Assembly (NCBI GenBank): GCA_021797915.1 | Contig: JAJZYT010000006.1 | Coordinates: forward strand, 1 to 64,000 | DNA length: 64,000 bases | Direction of reading: 5' to 3' | Source of the DNA: Thermoplasmata archaeon | GTDB lineage: Archaea > Thermoplasmatota > Thermoplasmata > Thermoplasmatales > GCA-001856825 | Part shown: piece by piece, positions 44,681 through 55,526 of the stretch | Position numbering within the stretch: the stretch's first letter is position 1 | Layout of the letters: each line of letters opens with the position of its first letter | Position numbers and translations under genes: made by a program | The notes under the pieces: model-generated | What the model saw: the letters and a program-made list of their open reading frames with translations, nothing else | Told to the model about the DNA's origin: nothing | The model's database searches: none

Positions 44681-47328
44681 TTCTTTCCCCCCTCATATTT
44701 CGTTCCAAATATCTCTTTGACGAGATAATCCACGTCAACGGAATCTCCCTCAAATGATCTCGATGGGTCTGTTCCATCTTCCCCATATTCTAGCTGAATA
44801 ACTGAGTCCTCCGTATCGAGCACCTTTCCTTCCTCCGATACCTTGAGGTCTTCAAGAGCGTTGATCAATCTTCTCTGCATGTACCCTGATCTTGAAGTTC
44901 TGACGGCAATATCCACAAGCCCTTCCCTTCCACCTGTCGCGTGGAAGAAATATTCGGTCGGATTCAGCCCCTCCTTGTAGGATGAACTGACGAAACCCCT
45001 TGCGTATGCCCCTATGTCTCCCTTCTGGAAGTGTGGCAGCGTTCTGTTTGTGTACCCCCTGTGTTGCCTCTGACCTCTAATACTCTGTTGCCCAATGATA
45101 CCGGCCATCTGCGCGAGGTTCATCATGTTCGCCCTCGCCCCTGACCTTGCCATTATGACAGTTGAGTTGTCCATACCCAGATAGTGGGAAGCAATCTCAG
45201 AACTCTTTTCCCTTGCCTGTGAAAGCGCCTTCATAACCATTGATTCCAGAGTATCCTCAAGGGTCTTTCCGGGTTCCATTCCAATGAGTCCATTCTTGTA
45301 ATTCTCTATGAGCTTCTCGACTTTTTGGACTGCCTCGTTTCCCACTTCCCTGAGCTGGGCCTTCGCCTCTCCTGGGACGTCTTCATCATCTATTCCTGTG
45401 GAGAAACCGGTGAAACTGATGACGCCAGCAGCAAGTCTGGTGAGGTTGTCGAGGAACTTGGCTCCTTCTGCATTTCCGTACTTCCTTAGCACATAATCGA
45501 GGAGAGCACCTTTGGACTGTCCGACGGCGTTTTCGTCAATCGCGCCATTAACCAGTTTGCCTTTCTCTATCCTTATCAGTCCTTCGGTCCCGTTCGGATC
45601 GAGACTCTTGTCTGCTAGTTTTCCCTTGAATTCCAGATTCACTCCCTCTGGAAGAATGAGTGAGAAAATATCTCTGCCCTTGAAGTATCTCTTTCCATCC
45701 ACTTCTACGGTTTCTGGTGTGCGATCAACGTCTATGTAGCTTGTGATATGTAGTCCGGTCTCCAATGGGATCAATGGATTCCTGTAAGTCAACATGAAAA
45801 GTGCGGTAATGTGATCGTGTATTGCTCCCATTATCGGTCCTCCAAATCTTGGAGAAAGGAAGTTCTCCTGTACCTTCATTAGAATCTCAGCCTCTGCCCT
45901 TGCTTCCTGACTCTGAAGGACGTGGAGATTCATCTCATCCCCATCAAAGTCTGCATTGTAAGGTGCGCATACCGCAAGATTGAACCTGAAAGTCCTGTAT
46001 GGTAGGACCCTAACTTCGTGAGCCATCATGGACATCCTGTGAAGACTCGGTTGCCTGTTGAAGAGAACAATGTCCCCATCTTCCATCTGTCTCTCGACCT
46101 GCCATCCAAGCTCCATCTTTTCAGCAACTTCTGCAGAGTTCTTTTCGGATATCTTTATCCTGCTTCCGTCTATTCTATACACGTAGTTTACTCCAGGTTT
46201 GTAGACCGCTTCGTCCCTCCCAGGGCCGTTCTTGATCAGTTCCTTCAGTCTTTCGAAATTGTGTTCGGTTGCGGTTTCTGTGACGGTGAGTTCCCTCGCT
46301 GCCTTTGCGGGTACGCCCACCTGATTTATCGATAGGAATGGCTCTGGACTTATTACAGTCCTCGCAGAGAAGTTTACCCTCTTACCAGAAAGGTTGCTCC
46401 TGAACCTTCCTTCCTTTCCCTTGAGTCTCTGAACCAGTGTCTTTAAGGACCTTCCCGACCTGTGCCTCGCCGGAGGCGTCCCGGGTGTCTGGTTATCAAA
46501 ATAGGTTGTAACGTGATACTGCAGGAGGTCCCACAAGTCCTCTATGATTAACTGTGGGCTTCCCTGGTCCCTGTTTTCCCTGAGTCTCTGATTGATCCTT
46601 ATTACATCGACAAGCTTGTGAGTGAGATCGTCCTCGCTTCTCTCACCGGTTTCGAGTGTTATGGTAGGTCTTACATTAACGGGTGGAACCGGGAATACAG
46701 TGAGGATCATCCATTCCGGCCTTGCCACTTTTGGATCGAGACCGATCAGCGGGAGATCATCGTTCTGTATCTTCTCAAATCTTTCCCTGATTTCCTTTGG
46801 AGTGAGTTTCTTTCCTTCTTCCCTGAATGTGGTTGGTTTGTCGAGTGCGACCTTTTGATTCTCAAAGTGACAGTGCGGACAGATGACAACTTCGGAAGCG
46901 TCAGATTCAACTTCAGAAACAATGTCATCGTACTCAATATCACTGAGCCTGTTTGCTGTATCCTTTATCTTCTCGAAGAATTCCTTTAGATTGCTGTCCG
47001 GAAGCTTAATCCTTCCACAGTTTGAGCAGGTGCTGGACAGGATCGAATAGATCTCCTTTATGAACCCGATATGCACCACTGGCATAGCCAGTTCGATGTG
47101 CCCGAAATGTCCGGGGCACTGATCTACTTTCCCTCCGCAGGTCTTGCACTTCAGACCTGGTTCGATGACTCCCATCGAAGGGTCCATCAGTCCTTTCTCT
47201 ATAGGATAACCATCATCGTCGTAGGTATCTGGAGTAATTACCTTTACAGCCGACATCCTCCTTATCTCTTCTGGGGATAGCAGCGCGAATTTCAGTTCTT
47301 CAATTCCCTTTGAAATCTCTACCTTCAC
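44677..47328 (-). CDS. rpoA1: RNA polymerase subunit A'
   Basis: An 883-residue A' subunit carrying the active site: N-terminal zinc site [17 protein letters not shown], second zinc pair CSNCG, and the catalytic magnesium loop [30 protein letters not shown] is the lid/rudder region. It overlaps rpoB by 4 bases and rpoA2 by 4. Confidence 0.97.
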   Translation of the reverse strand: MKVEISKGIEELKFALLSPEEIRRMSAVKVITPDTYDDDGYPIEKGLMDPSMGVIEPGLKCKTCGGKVDQCPGHFGHIELAMPVVHIGFIKEIYSILSSTCSNCGRIKLPDSNLKEFFEKIKDTANRLSDIEYDDIVSEVESDASEVVICPHCHFENQKVALDKPTTFREEGKKLTPKEIRERFEKIQNDDLPLIGLDPKVARPEWMILTVFPVPPVNVRPTITLETGERSEDDLTHKLVDVIRINQRLRENRDQGSPQLIIEDLWDLLQYHVTTYFDNQTPGTPPARHRSGRSLKTLVQRLKGKEGRFRSNLSGKRVNFSARTVISPEPFLSINQVGVPAKAARELTVTETATEHNFERLKELIKNGPGRDEAVYKPGVNYVYRIDGSRIKISEKNSAEVAEKMELGWQVERQMEDGDIVLFNRQPSLHRMSMMAHEVRVLPYRTFRFNLAVCAPYNADFDGDEMNLHVLQSQEARAEAEILMKVQENFLSPRFGGPIMGAIHDHITALFMLTYRNPLIPLETGLHITSYIDVDRTPETVEVDGKRYFKGRDIFSLILPEGVNLEFKGKLADKSLDPNGTEGLIRIEKGKLVNGAIDENAVGQSKGALLDYVLRKYGNAEGAKFLDNLTRLAAGVISFTGFSTGIDDEDVPGEAKAQLREVGNEAVQKVEKLIENYKNGLIGMEPGKTLEDTLESMVMKALSQAREKSSEIASHYLGMDNSTVIMARSGARANMMNLAQMAGIIGQQSIRGQRQHRGYTNRTLPHFQKGDIGAYARGFVSSSYKEGLNPTEYFFHATGGREGLVDIAVRTSRSGYMQRRLINALEDLKVSEEGKVLDTEDSVIQLEYGEDGTDPSRSFEGDSVDVDYLVKEIFGTKYEGGKK

Positions 47329-50300
47329 TTCAAATCACCCAACCTCAATCTCATAACAACGCCAAGCGACATCAATTCGTCTCTCATCAGCTTGAACGCG
47401 TAGCTGGTTTCCACAGGTCTGATGTTGCTGGTGTTTCCGCAGACTGGACACCTGAGCTGGTGAGTCTTGTAGTCGTAAATGGCCACGTGACCGCAATCCG
47501 GATCACCACAGACGTAGACGGTGAATCCATCGCTCTGGTCCAGCAACCTGTCCTTGATAGCCATAGCTGCGCCGTGACCTATCAGAGTATCTCTCTCCAT
47601 TTCACCAAACCTTAGTCCGCCCTGCCTAGATCTTCCTTCGGTTGGTTGTCTTGTCAGTATCTGCACGGGTCCCCTTGACCTTGCGTGGAATTTGCCTGCA
47701 ACCATGTGGTGCAGTTTCTGGTAATACACTACTCCGATGAAAATATCGGCTTTGAATTTTCTTCCTGTGATTCCATCATACATTATTTCCCTTCCAGAAA
47801 ACTTGAACCCATTCCTTTCCAGGGACTCCCTCAGAGATTCCTCCGGTTCCCCCTCGAACACGGTTCCGTTGATGAACCTTCCTTCCAGAGCACCGACCTT
47901 GCCCCCTATCGTTTCGAGTAGGTGACCAACTGTCATTCTGCTCGGAATTGAGTGCGGATTGATTATCAGGTCTGGAATGACTCCCTCTTCGGTAAATGGC
48001 ATGTCTTCCTGAGGGATAATCGCTCCGATGACACCCTTCTGTCCGTGTCTGCTTGCAAACTTATCTCCGAGTTCGGGTATCCTATCATCCCTCACCTTGA
48101 CCTTGAGGAGTCTACTGTTGTTCTCGGAAACCGTAAGGATGACCGAATCTATGTGACCGGTCTCGCCTGGTCTGTTCGTTATGGAACTTTCCCTTCTCTT
48201 CTGGATGGAAATCTTTTGCTCCTCTTCCATGAATCTTGGTGGCGAAGTCTTTCCGACAATGACGTCTCCTCCGGATACGTAAATTTCTGGAGACACCATT
48301 CCGTTCTCGTCTATGTTCCTGTACGACTCTTCACTCCTCACTCCCCTGACTTCTGGCGGAGGAATTTCGAATTTATCTTCCTGTCCACCGGGATACCTCT
48401 TCTCTTCAGCCTTGTATGTTCTGAAGAATGCGGATCTTCCAAAACCTCTCTCAACCGATGCCTTGTTGATAATGACCGCATCCTGGATGTTGTAATTGTG
48501 ATATGATATCAATGCCACAACGGCGTTTTGCCCTGAAGGCCTCCGGTTGTACTTGATGTATTTCGCTGCACCAGTCGTTACCATGGGTTTCTGAGGATAG
48601 TGAAGCACGTGTCCTCGGGTATCAGGTCTTAGTCTATAGTTTGATGACGAAAGTCCCAGTGACTGTTTGGTCATGGCAGCTCCCATAGTAACCCTAGGAG
48701 ACTGGTTGTGTTCCGCGTACGGAATGACCCCAACGACCACTCCTTGAATCATCATCGGGTCTATTTCCATGTGTGTGTGTTCCGGGCCATAAGTTTTCTT
48801 CCCCTCGAAAGCATTGTTGCACTTCAGGCACTTGAGCTTGACTGCCTCTTCCCCTGGGTTCACCCATTCTGTGAGGTCGCTATAAAGGTAGGTTCCGCAG
48901 TGCGGACACTTCAGTGGTTTCTCATATGGATAGACGGAAACGAACGAGTTCTCTTCCTCTTCCGCATCCAGCCACTCGATGATCCCACCTGCTATGAGGT
49001 CTTTCACTCCCATCTTTCCAGAGAGAAGATTCTCCCTTGTGGCCGCATTGAATTTTGTCTTTCCATTATAGACCACTATTAGCGGTCTCCTTATCCTTCC
49101 CTTGTCTGTGTTGATGATGACTTCGTTCGTTGTGTCATCGAATCTAATATTGACCTGGTTCGATAGGTTACCAGACCTTCTCTTCTTTCTTATTTCGGCT
49201 ACTACGCTCAATCCGTCCCTGTGATAACCGATCAGATTACCATTGACGTATATTCTTGAAAGTCCAGGCTTCTCCCCAAGTATTTCTTCGAGACCCATCT
49301 TCTTCAACATTTCGATGATGTTTTCTTCCGGGTATCCTTCTGTGATGTCTATAACCAAACTGGCGTTCTTTACGAGCCCACAGTTCTGCCCCTCTGGCGT
49401 CTCATTCGGACACATCCTTCCCCACTGGGTTGGATGCAGATCCCTTGCCTCAAAGTGCGGCTGTGATCTTGTCAGTGGCGATGATATCCTCCTCAAATGT
49501 GAAAGGGTGGCGATGTATGAAGTCCTCTCCAGAAGCTGTGACACCCCCGTCCTTCCTCCGATCCAGTTTCCAGTTGAGATTGCGTGCTTCAACTTCTCGT
49601 TCAGAACATCTTGTCTCACTGCAGCGTTGAGCCTGATACCCCTTTTCCTGTTGTAGGTTTTTTCCAGCTGACCCTTGAGGTCCTTCAGCAGTGCCTGCGC
49701 TGAGCTCCTGAACAGCTCCTCCAGAAGGTCTCCGGATAATTTTATTCTCTTGTTTGCAAGGTGATCCTTGTCGTCTTCTTTCCTGATACCCAGATAGAGT
49801 TCAAGGAGTGCCCTTGCCATTCTCCCGAGGTATATTCCCTTCTTGGTCCTGTCGTGAATGGAGTCACCTAGATGCGGTAGCAAATTCTTGTCGAGAATCT
49901 GAGACATCTTCTTTTCCCTGAATTCTTTTGCCTGCCCTGCAGCAAACCTCTTTTCCAGGTAGTTGATTGCGTCCTTTTCACTCAATATTCCGGTCGTAGG
50001 ATAGAGTTCAGTGTTTTCAGAGTCCTCTATGTTTGCTAGGACGACTGGAACCATTTTTTCATTTGTCACTATTGAATCGTAAATATCCTTGTCCTTGTCA
50101 ACTCCCAGTGCCTTCATCAATACCACGAGTGGAATAGTTCCTGCGATCGACGGAATGGAAACTGTAAGTATTCCGTCTGCTTTCCTCTCGACTGCTATGA
50201 GGGCCCTGTAACCTTCCTTCTGGGAGAATATCTTTGCGACTTCGACCCTTGAATCGTACTTCTCCTCATATTCGACAATGATCTTATTAGGGGCCAGATC

Positions 50301-50942
50301 CTCCATTGATATGAGGGTCCTTTCTGTTCCTCCAATAATGAAATATCCGCCTGCATCTTGTGGATCCTCTCCGAGCAGCTGAAGCTTCTTCTCGTAAGGA
50401 AGGGATAGCAATTCCTCCTCCGTCATACCCCTTATTTTCTCGTCCTTCCTTAGGTTAATTCTCCTGATGAATTCATCAGTGTTGTTCTTGTGAAGTATGC
50501 AAATCTTAGACCTCACCATGACTGGGAACTCTCCTATCTTGATCTTCTCATTCCTAATCTCCGTGTCTTCCTCGAGAACAGTGAAGTCGAGAAACAACGG
50601 GGCCATATAGTTGAGGTCCCTCAGTCTCGCTTCGAGAGGAGTTATGTAGTTCTCCGATCCTGTGGGTTCCCTGATCTTCGGGAGCTCAATAGATATTGTC
50701 GTTTCTGGTTTTTCGACATTCTTCCGCCTCCCGAATCTGATCCTAATGTCCACTCCACCAGTCTTTGATCTGTCAAGCTTCATCTCACCAGGTAAGTCAT
50801 CCTCCGTCACCCTTAGGGTGTCGAAGACCTGCTGCATTCCTGAATCAGGGTTGTCTTCTGTTGGGATAAAATCGTTGTAAGAAACTAGTTGATGGTTGAC
50901 TACTTCCATCTCTTTAAAAAACGTATTCAAAATGCTATACAT
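47325..50942 (-). CDS. rpoB: RNA polymerase subunit B (unsplit)
   Basis: A 1205-residue second-largest subunit in one chain. Marks: SYNDFIPT near the start, [50 protein letters not shown] and the C-terminal zinc site CGDPDCGH ... CPVCG. Many Euryarchaeota split this gene into B' and B''; this one is whole, as in Thermoplasmata. It starts 3 bases after rpoH. Confidence 0.97.
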   Translation of the reverse strand: MYSILNTFFKEMEVVNHQLVSYNDFIPTEDNPDSGMQQVFDTLRVTEDDLPGEMKLDRSKTGGVDIRIRFGRRKNVEKPETTISIELPKIREPTGSENYITPLEARLRDLNYMAPLFLDFTVLEEDTEIRNEKIKIGEFPVMVRSKICILHKNNTDEFIRRINLRKDEKIRGMTEEELLSLPYEKKLQLLGEDPQDAGGYFIIGGTERTLISMEDLAPNKIIVEYEEKYDSRVEVAKIFSQKEGYRALIAVERKADGILTVSIPSIAGTIPLVVLMKALGVDKDKDIYDSIVTNEKMVPVVLANIEDSENTELYPTTGILSEKDAINYLEKRFAAGQAKEFREKKMSQILDKNLLPHLGDSIHDRTKKGIYLGRMARALLELYLGIRKEDDKDHLANKRIKLSGDLLEELFRSSAQALLKDLKGQLEKTYNRKRGIRLNAAVRQDVLNEKLKHAISTGNWIGGRTGVSQLLERTSYIATLSHLRRISSPLTRSQPHFEARDLHPTQWGRMCPNETPEGQNCGLVKNASLVIDITEGYPEENIIEMLKKMGLEEILGEKPGLSRIYVNGNLIGYHRDGLSVVAEIRKKRRSGNLSNQVNIRFDDTTNEVIINTDKGRIRRPLIVVYNGKTKFNAATRENLLSGKMGVKDLIAGGIIEWLDAEEEENSFVSVYPYEKPLKCPHCGTYLYSDLTEWVNPGEEAVKLKCLKCNNAFEGKKTYGPEHTHMEIDPMMIQGVVVGVIPYAEHNQSPRVTMGAAMTKQSLGLSSSNYRLRPDTRGHVLHYPQKPMVTTGAAKYIKYNRRPSGQNAVVALISYHNYNIQDAVIINKASVERGFGRSAFFRTYKAEEKRYPGGQEDKFEIPPPEVRGVRSEESYRNIDENGMVSPEIYVSGGDVIVGKTSPPRFMEEEQKISIQKRRESSITNRPGETGHIDSVILTVSENNSRLLKVKVRDDRIPELGDKFASRHGQKGVIGAIIPQEDMPFTEEGVIPDLIINPHSIPSRMTVGHLLETIGGKVGALEGRFINGTVFEGEPEESLRESLERNGFKFSGREIMYDGITGRKFKADIFIGVVYYQKLHHMVAGKFHARSRGPVQILTRQPTEGRSRQGGLRFGEMERDTLIGHGAAMAIKDRLLDQSDGFTVYVCGDPDCGHVAIYDYKTHQLRCPVCGNTSNIRPVETSYAFKLMRDELMSLGVVMRLRLGDLK

Positions 50943-50945
50943 CTA

Positions 50946-51206
50946 TTATTCACCTATCACGGTTCTGTATATCTTGGCAATTCCTCTTGTCCTGCTCTTT
51001 CTGACTATTTCAATAATTCTACCGGGAACAATTTCTCCTATCCCCGGGGCCTTTTCCAGTGTCTTTATGACTGGGTCGGTCCTCCTGATCTTTGGAAGCT
51101 GTCCCTTGGTAACCCCCAGTGACTTCAAAATATTCTCTTCCTCCTTTACGGGAACCAACCAGTGTTCTGGAACCATCTCGTGCATTAATATATTATATTT
51201 CGCCAT
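50946..51206 (-). CDS. rpoH: RNA polymerase subunit H
   Basis: An 86-residue subunit (Rpb5 C-terminal domain): HEMVPEHWLVPVKEEE, LGVTKGQLPKIRRTDPV and IVRKSRTRGIAKIYRTVI. First gene of the rpo operon. A TATA-like CTTAAAATG lies about 30 bases before its ATG. Confidence 0.95.
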   Translation of the reverse strand: MAKYNILMHEMVPEHWLVPVKEEENILKSLGVTKGQLPKIRRTDPVIKTLEKAPGIGEIVPGRIIEIVRKSRTRGIAKIYRTVIGE

Positions 51207-51555
51207 AGAACTTTAGCCCTCGAGCAATCCAAAGCATTTTAAGCCTACTACATCAGAATTTTCATACAAACTCATTTTAAACCTCTGGAATTGCCTGACC
51301 TTATCTTTTAATGATACATATTCTTTGTGTTCCCATTTATTAATTATGATTAATATTTTATTATTAAATAAATCAATTCTCTATCTGTTAATTAGCTGAC
51401 TGGTTAGACCACAAAATTTATTAGTCTTTTGATAACACAATTCCTGATTATACCGAGTGACGTAAAGGTGAAAAGAGCTTGCAGGAAGCACTTCTCAAAT
51501 GATTCAATTCAGATTCTGATTTTCGGAACCGGAACCTTCATAATTAAAATCTCAA
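51207..51555. promoter_or_regulatory. AT-rich intergenic region with the rpoH promoter
   Basis: No supportable gene. On the minus strand GGCTTAAAATGCTTT (51231-51245) is the likely BRE/TATA of the rpo operon. From about 51330 to 51380 the sequence is almost only A and T. On the plus strand AATTTATTA near 51415 may be a TATA box for the hypothetical gene that follows. An open frame at 51429-51626 overlaps that gene in another frame and shows no family pattern. Confidence 0.45.
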
Positions 51556-52128
51556 GTGAAGAGGGAAAGAGCCCCTTGCAATTCAATAAACAAGAAAGCC
51601 ACCGAGCTTGCGAAAGTATCTTATGATTTCTTAGAGTCTGAATATATGGAGACGGATCTAAAATCACAAATTAAGAGTTCGAGAAAAGTGAGCATTGATG
51701 GAACCAAGGTAACCTACGACATGACTAATGGAGTGGACTTCTCCAAGCCTAGGAAAACTGCAGAGGCCCTTGCGGAGGCCCTTTTTGAGGAAGATGTTTC
51801 AAAATGGATCACGTACACCTCAGGGGAACTGACTGTGAGTCCGACTCAAAAGATCGAAATTCTGATAACATCCGACCACAGCAAGAAAGTAGACAAAACT
51901 GTCGAAGAGTTCAAGAAGGATCTGGAAAAGAATGAGATGGGCAGCCATTATGCAGATGCAATGGAAAAGGCCGCAACATACAAGGCAGGGATTGGAACAT
52001 ATATGTTTGCAGGGTTAATAGGTGCAATGATTGTCGAGTCGTCAAACCGAAATGCAGAAGGGAAAGAATACCTGGATAAGGTATTCCAAAAAGTCATGAA
52101 TAATGTGGAGATCAAAAAGATAGGCTGA
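51556..52128 (+). CDS. hypothetical protein, 190 aa
   Basis: A charged soluble protein starting with GTG at 51556 or at an ATG 30 codons later (51646). The middle (KVTYDMTNGVDFSKPRKTAE, ITYTSGELTVSPTQKIEILI) looks like mixed alpha/beta; a small glycine-rich hydrophobic stretch (AGIGTYMFAGLIGAMIVESS) is near the C-terminus. I do not recognise the family. The N-terminal part before the ATG is less convincing than the rest. Confidence 0.65.
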   Translation: MKRERAPCNSINKKATELAKVSYDFLESEYMETDLKSQIKSSRKVSIDGTKVTYDMTNGVDFSKPRKTAEALAEALFEEDVSKWITYTSGELTVSPTQKIEILITSDHSKKVDKTVEEFKKDLEKNEMGSHYADAMEKAATYKAGIGTYMFAGLIGAMIVESSNRNAEGKEYLDKVFQKVMNNVEIKKIG

Positions 52129-52192
52129 AAAAAGAAACTGTGAATCTAACGAGTCTCCATCTTATAATTTACCAAGAGGTCTGGGGCTCGTG

Positions 52193-52324
52193 TTGAAAAA
52201 AACTGGCAAGCGAAAGGCAAATTCTGAGGTACGTAAGACTTCAATCTCGATCTCGGATCTTGATTTCTTCCGGAGCGTGTTCAAATCCAAATTTCACCAA
52301 ATAGCCAGTCGAGAAAGTCTGTAG
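52193..52324 (+). CDS. possible small leaderless gene, 43 aa
   Basis: TTG AAA AAA ACT begins a 43-codon basic frame (KKTGKRKANSEVRKTS, then DLDFFRSVFKSKFHQIA). CTTATAATTT at 52161-52170 is a TATA-like box 23-32 bases upstream, which fits a leaderless start. No family is recognised, and a chance frame is quite possible. Confidence 0.25.
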   Translation: MKKTGKRKANSEVRKTSISISDLDFFRSVFKSKFHQIASRESL

Positions 52325-52362
52325 CAAACTGGCCCGGGGGAGCCTATGGTAAATGCATCTTT

Positions 52363-53190
52363 TCAATCCAGCCCTTCCAGCCAGGGCAGCACTTCTCTTA
52401 TCAGAGACGGCCCGTGATGAGCGAAGAAATCGTATTCACCGGGAGTGAGGTAGATTTGCCTATTGTTATAAGATCTGAGGTTCACCCACTTTCTGGAAGA
52501 TATCACCGTATCGAGCATATTGACTTCACGTTTGGTGAACATCTTGGGTTCCATGATGATGTAATCAGGGTCACTCTCTCTCACAAAATCAAAATCTGGA
52601 TAAAGCCATTCTTTCGAAACTCCTGAATAGATTGACTTGAAATTCATGAACCGAAGAACGTCGGTTATATATGAGAGGGAGCCGAAAGTTACTGGACCTC
52701 CGAGATCACATTCTAGGTACACCGTTTTCTGTTTACCGATTCTTAGATCCTTGGTAAGCTCCCACAGGTCCCTTTCAAGTACTCTTCCATCGTCCTCCCT
52801 TCCTATGACCACACCGACCTTTGTCACCAGGTCAAGAACACCCGCCAGAGAGGACGGGAGTTTGAATGAGAATGTCCTGAAGTGCGGACTGAGTTGGTCT
52901 GCGACTGAGTTCTGGTAACCCGTAACGGTCAGTATCAAATCTGGCCTCAATTTCTCAAACTGTTCGATGCTTGCATACCCGTAACTCGCTACCTTCTTCT
53001 TGGTCATTGCTTCCTGCGGTCTAACACAGAAAGGAGTCACGCCAACTACCTTGTCCCCCATTCCTAGGTCGAACAAGATTTCGGTAATCGCAGGACTGAG
53101 ACTTATGATTCTTTCGATAGTCTCTGGGACTTCTACCTCCTTGTTCCGATCGTCTATCAAAGTGACCAAAGCAATTGAGATTTCGAACAC
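52363..53190 (-). CDS. BtuF-like substrate-binding protein without signal peptide
   Basis: A 275-residue periplasmic-binding-type protein of the BtuF/FecB (cobalamin or iron-chelate) class: ERIISLSPAITEILFDLGMG, KVASYGYASIEQFEKLRPDL, and WVNLRSYNNRQIYLTPGEYD. These proteins normally sit outside the membrane with an ABC importer. Here there is no signal peptide, lipobox or membrane anchor, and no btuCD genes are near, so it is probably cytoplasmic. The start is GTG at 53190, or TTG at 53166. A TATA-like GGTATATATCG lies about 30 bases before the GTG. Confidence 0.82.
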   Translation of the reverse strand: MFEISIALVTLIDDRNKEVEVPETIERIISLSPAITEILFDLGMGDKVVGVTPFCVRPQEAMTKKKVASYGYASIEQFEKLRPDLILTVTGYQNSVADQLSPHFRTFSFKLPSSLAGVLDLVTKVGVVIGREDDGRVLERDLWELTKDLRIGKQKTVYLECDLGGPVTFGSLSYITDVLRFMNFKSIYSGVSKEWLYPDFDFVRESDPDYIIMEPKMFTKREVNMLDTVISSRKWVNLRSYNNRQIYLTPGEYDFFAHHGPSLIREVLPWLEGLD

Positions 53191-53300
53191 CTATTTTAAC
53201 GTCAACGGAGAAATTAGCTCGATATATACCTCAGAAGCTGGTTATATTGGGCATATCACCAAATTTTTAATGGGCAAACCAATTTCCTTCCTGTAGATTA

Positions 53301-53498
53301 ATGGCTAAGATTAGGATATTCGGTGACGGTAAAGAGGTCCAGGTTGAAGGAAAGATGAGCGGTGAGGTCATACTGAAGCAACTCGGACTGAGTTCAAGTT
53401 CGACCATCATCCTGCGAAATGGCAAGCCCATACCAGAGGACAGCCTTGTCGGGGAAGATGACGATATCACGATCATCAAGTCGTTTTCAGGCGGTTGA
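53301..53498 (+). CDS. ThiS/MoaD/SAMP-like ubiquitin-fold protein
   Basis: A 65-residue beta-grasp protein: KIRIFGDGKEVQVEGK, ILRNGKPIPED, and the C-terminal tail SFSGG, whose Gly-Gly is the site of activation by an E1-like enzyme. It may carry sulfur (thiamin, molybdopterin, tRNA thiolation) or act as a small archaeal modifier. Its 3' end overlaps the convergent pelA stop by 12 bases. Confidence 0.85.
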   Translation: MAKIRIFGDGKEVQVEGKMSGEVILKQLGLSSSSTIILRNGKPIPEDSLVGEDDDITIIKSFSGG

Positions 53499-54482
53499 AT
53501 AATCCATCCTATACCTGAGTACCGCAACCATTCCACCATACGATTCGACTATTTTTCCAGTTTCCCACGAGCCATGGACAACGAACAACTTACAGCCACC
53601 CTGGCTGCACTTTTCCATATAAGTTGCTGCTCTGGGACCCCTGAAGAATTTATCAGACATTAAAAGTGTAGAGACTGCCCTCATATCAAGCGCTTTCTCC
53701 ACCTCCTTCTTACCGTAATAAGAAATACCCAAGCCAAATCCTTTAAGGAAGTCTGAAATCAATTTACTTTCCGCACTCCTTCTGAGGTTTACAACGCCCT
53801 CTTGGAGCAACTCCCTGATACCGTCCTCTTCAGATGATCCAATTTGAGTATTGACAGATTTGTAGCCGTTCTGGGAGAGGAGTTTAGAGATAGAGTCCCT
53901 GAATATTGATGGACCTATTATGTAGATTTCTCCCTGACGGTGCTTTTCCATTTTCTCTAGGAAATCTTCTCGATAGCTGTTTTCTTTTCCTTCATACATC
54001 TTGCCAGTGCTTGTCGAAATTCTCCAGAGCATATCGTTCTTCGACTCATTGATTCCATATAGTGTGATGTTTTGATCGTCCGTGGACAGTACCAGAACTG
54101 TTGAGTTTGTTAGACTTGAAGACTCTTCAAGAGTACGGACAAAATTGACTCTATCCAGCGGAACTATTGAAATCGTGGATTCTGGTTCCACATTGATAGA
54201 CTGATGTTCACCCATGTAGTCCTCTGGCCCCCCGATTATCTTACCAAGTATATGGAGCCTGGAGGAGAGCTCAAGGAACTCTACACTCTCAATCCTGATC
54301 GATACTTTTATCTTTTCTCTCTCCGTCCTCTTATTTCTAATCACGTCCTCTTTCCTCTCCACTCTTCTCAGAACTTCTGCGACGAGAACGTCTCCTTCTT
54401 TGAGGAACAGTGAGAGGTACCAAAGGTCTTCTCCTCCCGTGATCTCGATGTTCACCAGATCATCCTTAATCGTGAATTTCAA
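53487..54482 (-). CDS. pelA: Pelota (Dom34) ribosome-rescue factor
   Basis: A 331-residue aPelota that enters stalled ribosomes with aEF1A and ABCE1 to split them. Domains: N-terminal Sm-like fold (ITGGEDLWYLSLFLKEGDVL, RTEREKIKVSIRIESVEF), central and C-terminal release-factor-like domains (SKLLSQNGYKSVN, DMRAVSTLLMSDKFFRG). It overlaps the Mut7-C nuclease gene by 17 bases and is the last of five coupled genes. Confidence 0.94.
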   Translation of the reverse strand: MKFTIKDDLVNIEITGGEDLWYLSLFLKEGDVLVAEVLRRVERKEDVIRNKRTEREKIKVSIRIESVEFLELSSRLHILGKIIGGPEDYMGEHQSINVEPESTISIVPLDRVNFVRTLEESSSLTNSTVLVLSTDDQNITLYGINESKNDMLWRISTSTGKMYEGKENSYREDFLEKMEKHRQGEIYIIGPSIFRDSISKLLSQNGYKSVNTQIGSSEEDGIRELLQEGVVNLRRSAESKLISDFLKGFGLGISYYGKKEVEKALDMRAVSTLLMSDKFFRGPRAATYMEKCSQGGCKLFVVHGSWETGKIVESYGGMVAVLRYRMDYSTA

Positions 54483-54906
54483 ATCCTACCCTCTCCACCA
54501 TTTTCCGGAAGTTTTCCATGTGGCTACCGTTCCAGTAATACCTCTTGCAACTATTGCAACGGAAGATCTGTTTCGCATCCTTGTTGACATATTCTGGGAG
54601 CTCAAGCCCATTTTCTATACTTTCCAAACTGTGACCGCAAATGCTGCAAAGTTCCATGAACCTGTGCTCTGGAGCAGGTAATGCACCTTTGAGTTCAGCT
54701 AACTGCCTTTCAGAGTTGTGCGATTCGATAAGCACGGAATTTTTCAGTTTGCCGTGCAGTAGCTTGTCCCTCGTCAGTATCAAATTATTTTCAGATATGC
54801 TGATGATATAAGAATCATCCTTGTCCTTTTCTATGTACTTCACATCATACCCGATTATCCGCAGATATCTGGCCAGTTTACCGAGCATGCTATCTGCTAT
54901 TATCAT
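54466..54906 (-). CDS. Mut7-C RNase-domain protein with zinc ribbon
   Basis: A 146-residue protein: PIN-like Mut7-C domain beginning IIADSMLGKLARYLRIIGYD with the acidic D, LTRDKLLH, then a zinc ribbon (CSICG ... CNSCKRYYWNGSH). Members are predicted RNases. The ATG overlaps the upstream HMPDK gene by 4 bases and the gene overlaps pelA by 17, so Pelota and this predicted nuclease are made from the same message. Confidence 0.9.
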   Translation of the reverse strand: MIIADSMLGKLARYLRIIGYDVKYIEKDKDDSYIISISENNLILTRDKLLHGKLKNSVLIESHNSERQLAELKGALPAPEHRFMELCSICGHSLESIENGLELPEYVNKDAKQIFRCNSCKRYYWNGSHMENFRKMVERVGFEIHD

Positions 54907-55526
54907 CGTTTGACGTATAACACTTCTGCGCTTTTTATGCTATCTATTATCTCTTTTCCGAAAGCCATTTTCTTCATCTTCACGTCCTGGGGTTCGTCTA
55001 CGGGTCTTGCGTAGTCAAATCCATGAATATAGATTTTCTTTGCTCCCATTAAAACGCCCATGATCACGCTCCTGTCTCCATCTGTGAACCCGCCTATGTT
55101 TCTCACCCTCTGCAATGGAACGCTCTGAGTCGTCCCTAGAACAACTCCCTGCATTCTTGGGACGAACTTCACCAATTTTTGTATGTTATCACCGTGGGCA
55201 TGCACTACCTTTATGCTTTCAGTGTGGTTCAATATCTTGTCGACAGGTCCGTCCAAATCCGTCACGATCATGTCGCAACTTCCGTCATAGTAGTTGAGGG
55301 CAGAGTCCGCGACTATTACGTAACCCTTTGGTTCACCAGCCGGATATGCTGGTCCAATAACACTCACAATTTCCTCCCTCGGAAGATCCTCCCAGAGGTT
55401 CTTCGAGATCAGATTGTTCAGTTCAATTCCGGCCAAAAGGTCCCCGTATGGGTTGAACCTAAAGGTCGCGACTATCTTTCTGTGAAGTTGTATGTTCCGT
55501 TGAGTGTTCCTCGAATCCTTTTGCAT
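54903..55526 (-). CDS. MptE-like 6-hydroxymethylpterin pyrophosphokinase (DUF115)
   Basis: A 207-residue archaeal-type enzyme with MIVTDLDGPVDKI, KVVHAHGDNIQKL, LGTTQSVPL and GFTDGDRSVIMGVLMGAKKI, the MptE/DUF115 pattern; it makes the pyrophosphate ester of 6-hydroxymethyl-7,8-dihydropterin for folate or methanopterin. The ATG at 55526 lies within the end of the DUF373 gene (68-base overlap); a later start is possible but would cut into the conserved N-terminus (HRKIVATFRFNPYGDLLAGI). Fits with folD and glyA in folate metabolism. Confidence 0.88.
   Translation of the reverse strand: MQKDSRNTQRNIQLHRKIVATFRFNPYGDLLAGIELNNLISKNLWEDLPREEIVSVIGPAYPAGEPKGYVIVADSALNYYDGSCDMIVTDLDGPVDKILNHTESIKVVHAHGDNIQKLVKFVPRMQGVVLGTTQSVPLQRVRNIGGFTDGDRSVIMGVLMGAKKIYIHGFDYARPVDEPQDVKMKKMAFGKEIIDSIKSAEVLYVKR

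Noticed and set aside
47952-48506. Open frame of 184 codons on the plus strand
   Set aside because: It is antisense to the well-conserved rpoB gene and has no family pattern; it is a shadow frame.
52280-52310. GTTCAAATCC resembling a tRNA T-arm
   Set aside because: No stem or cloverleaf can be built around it.
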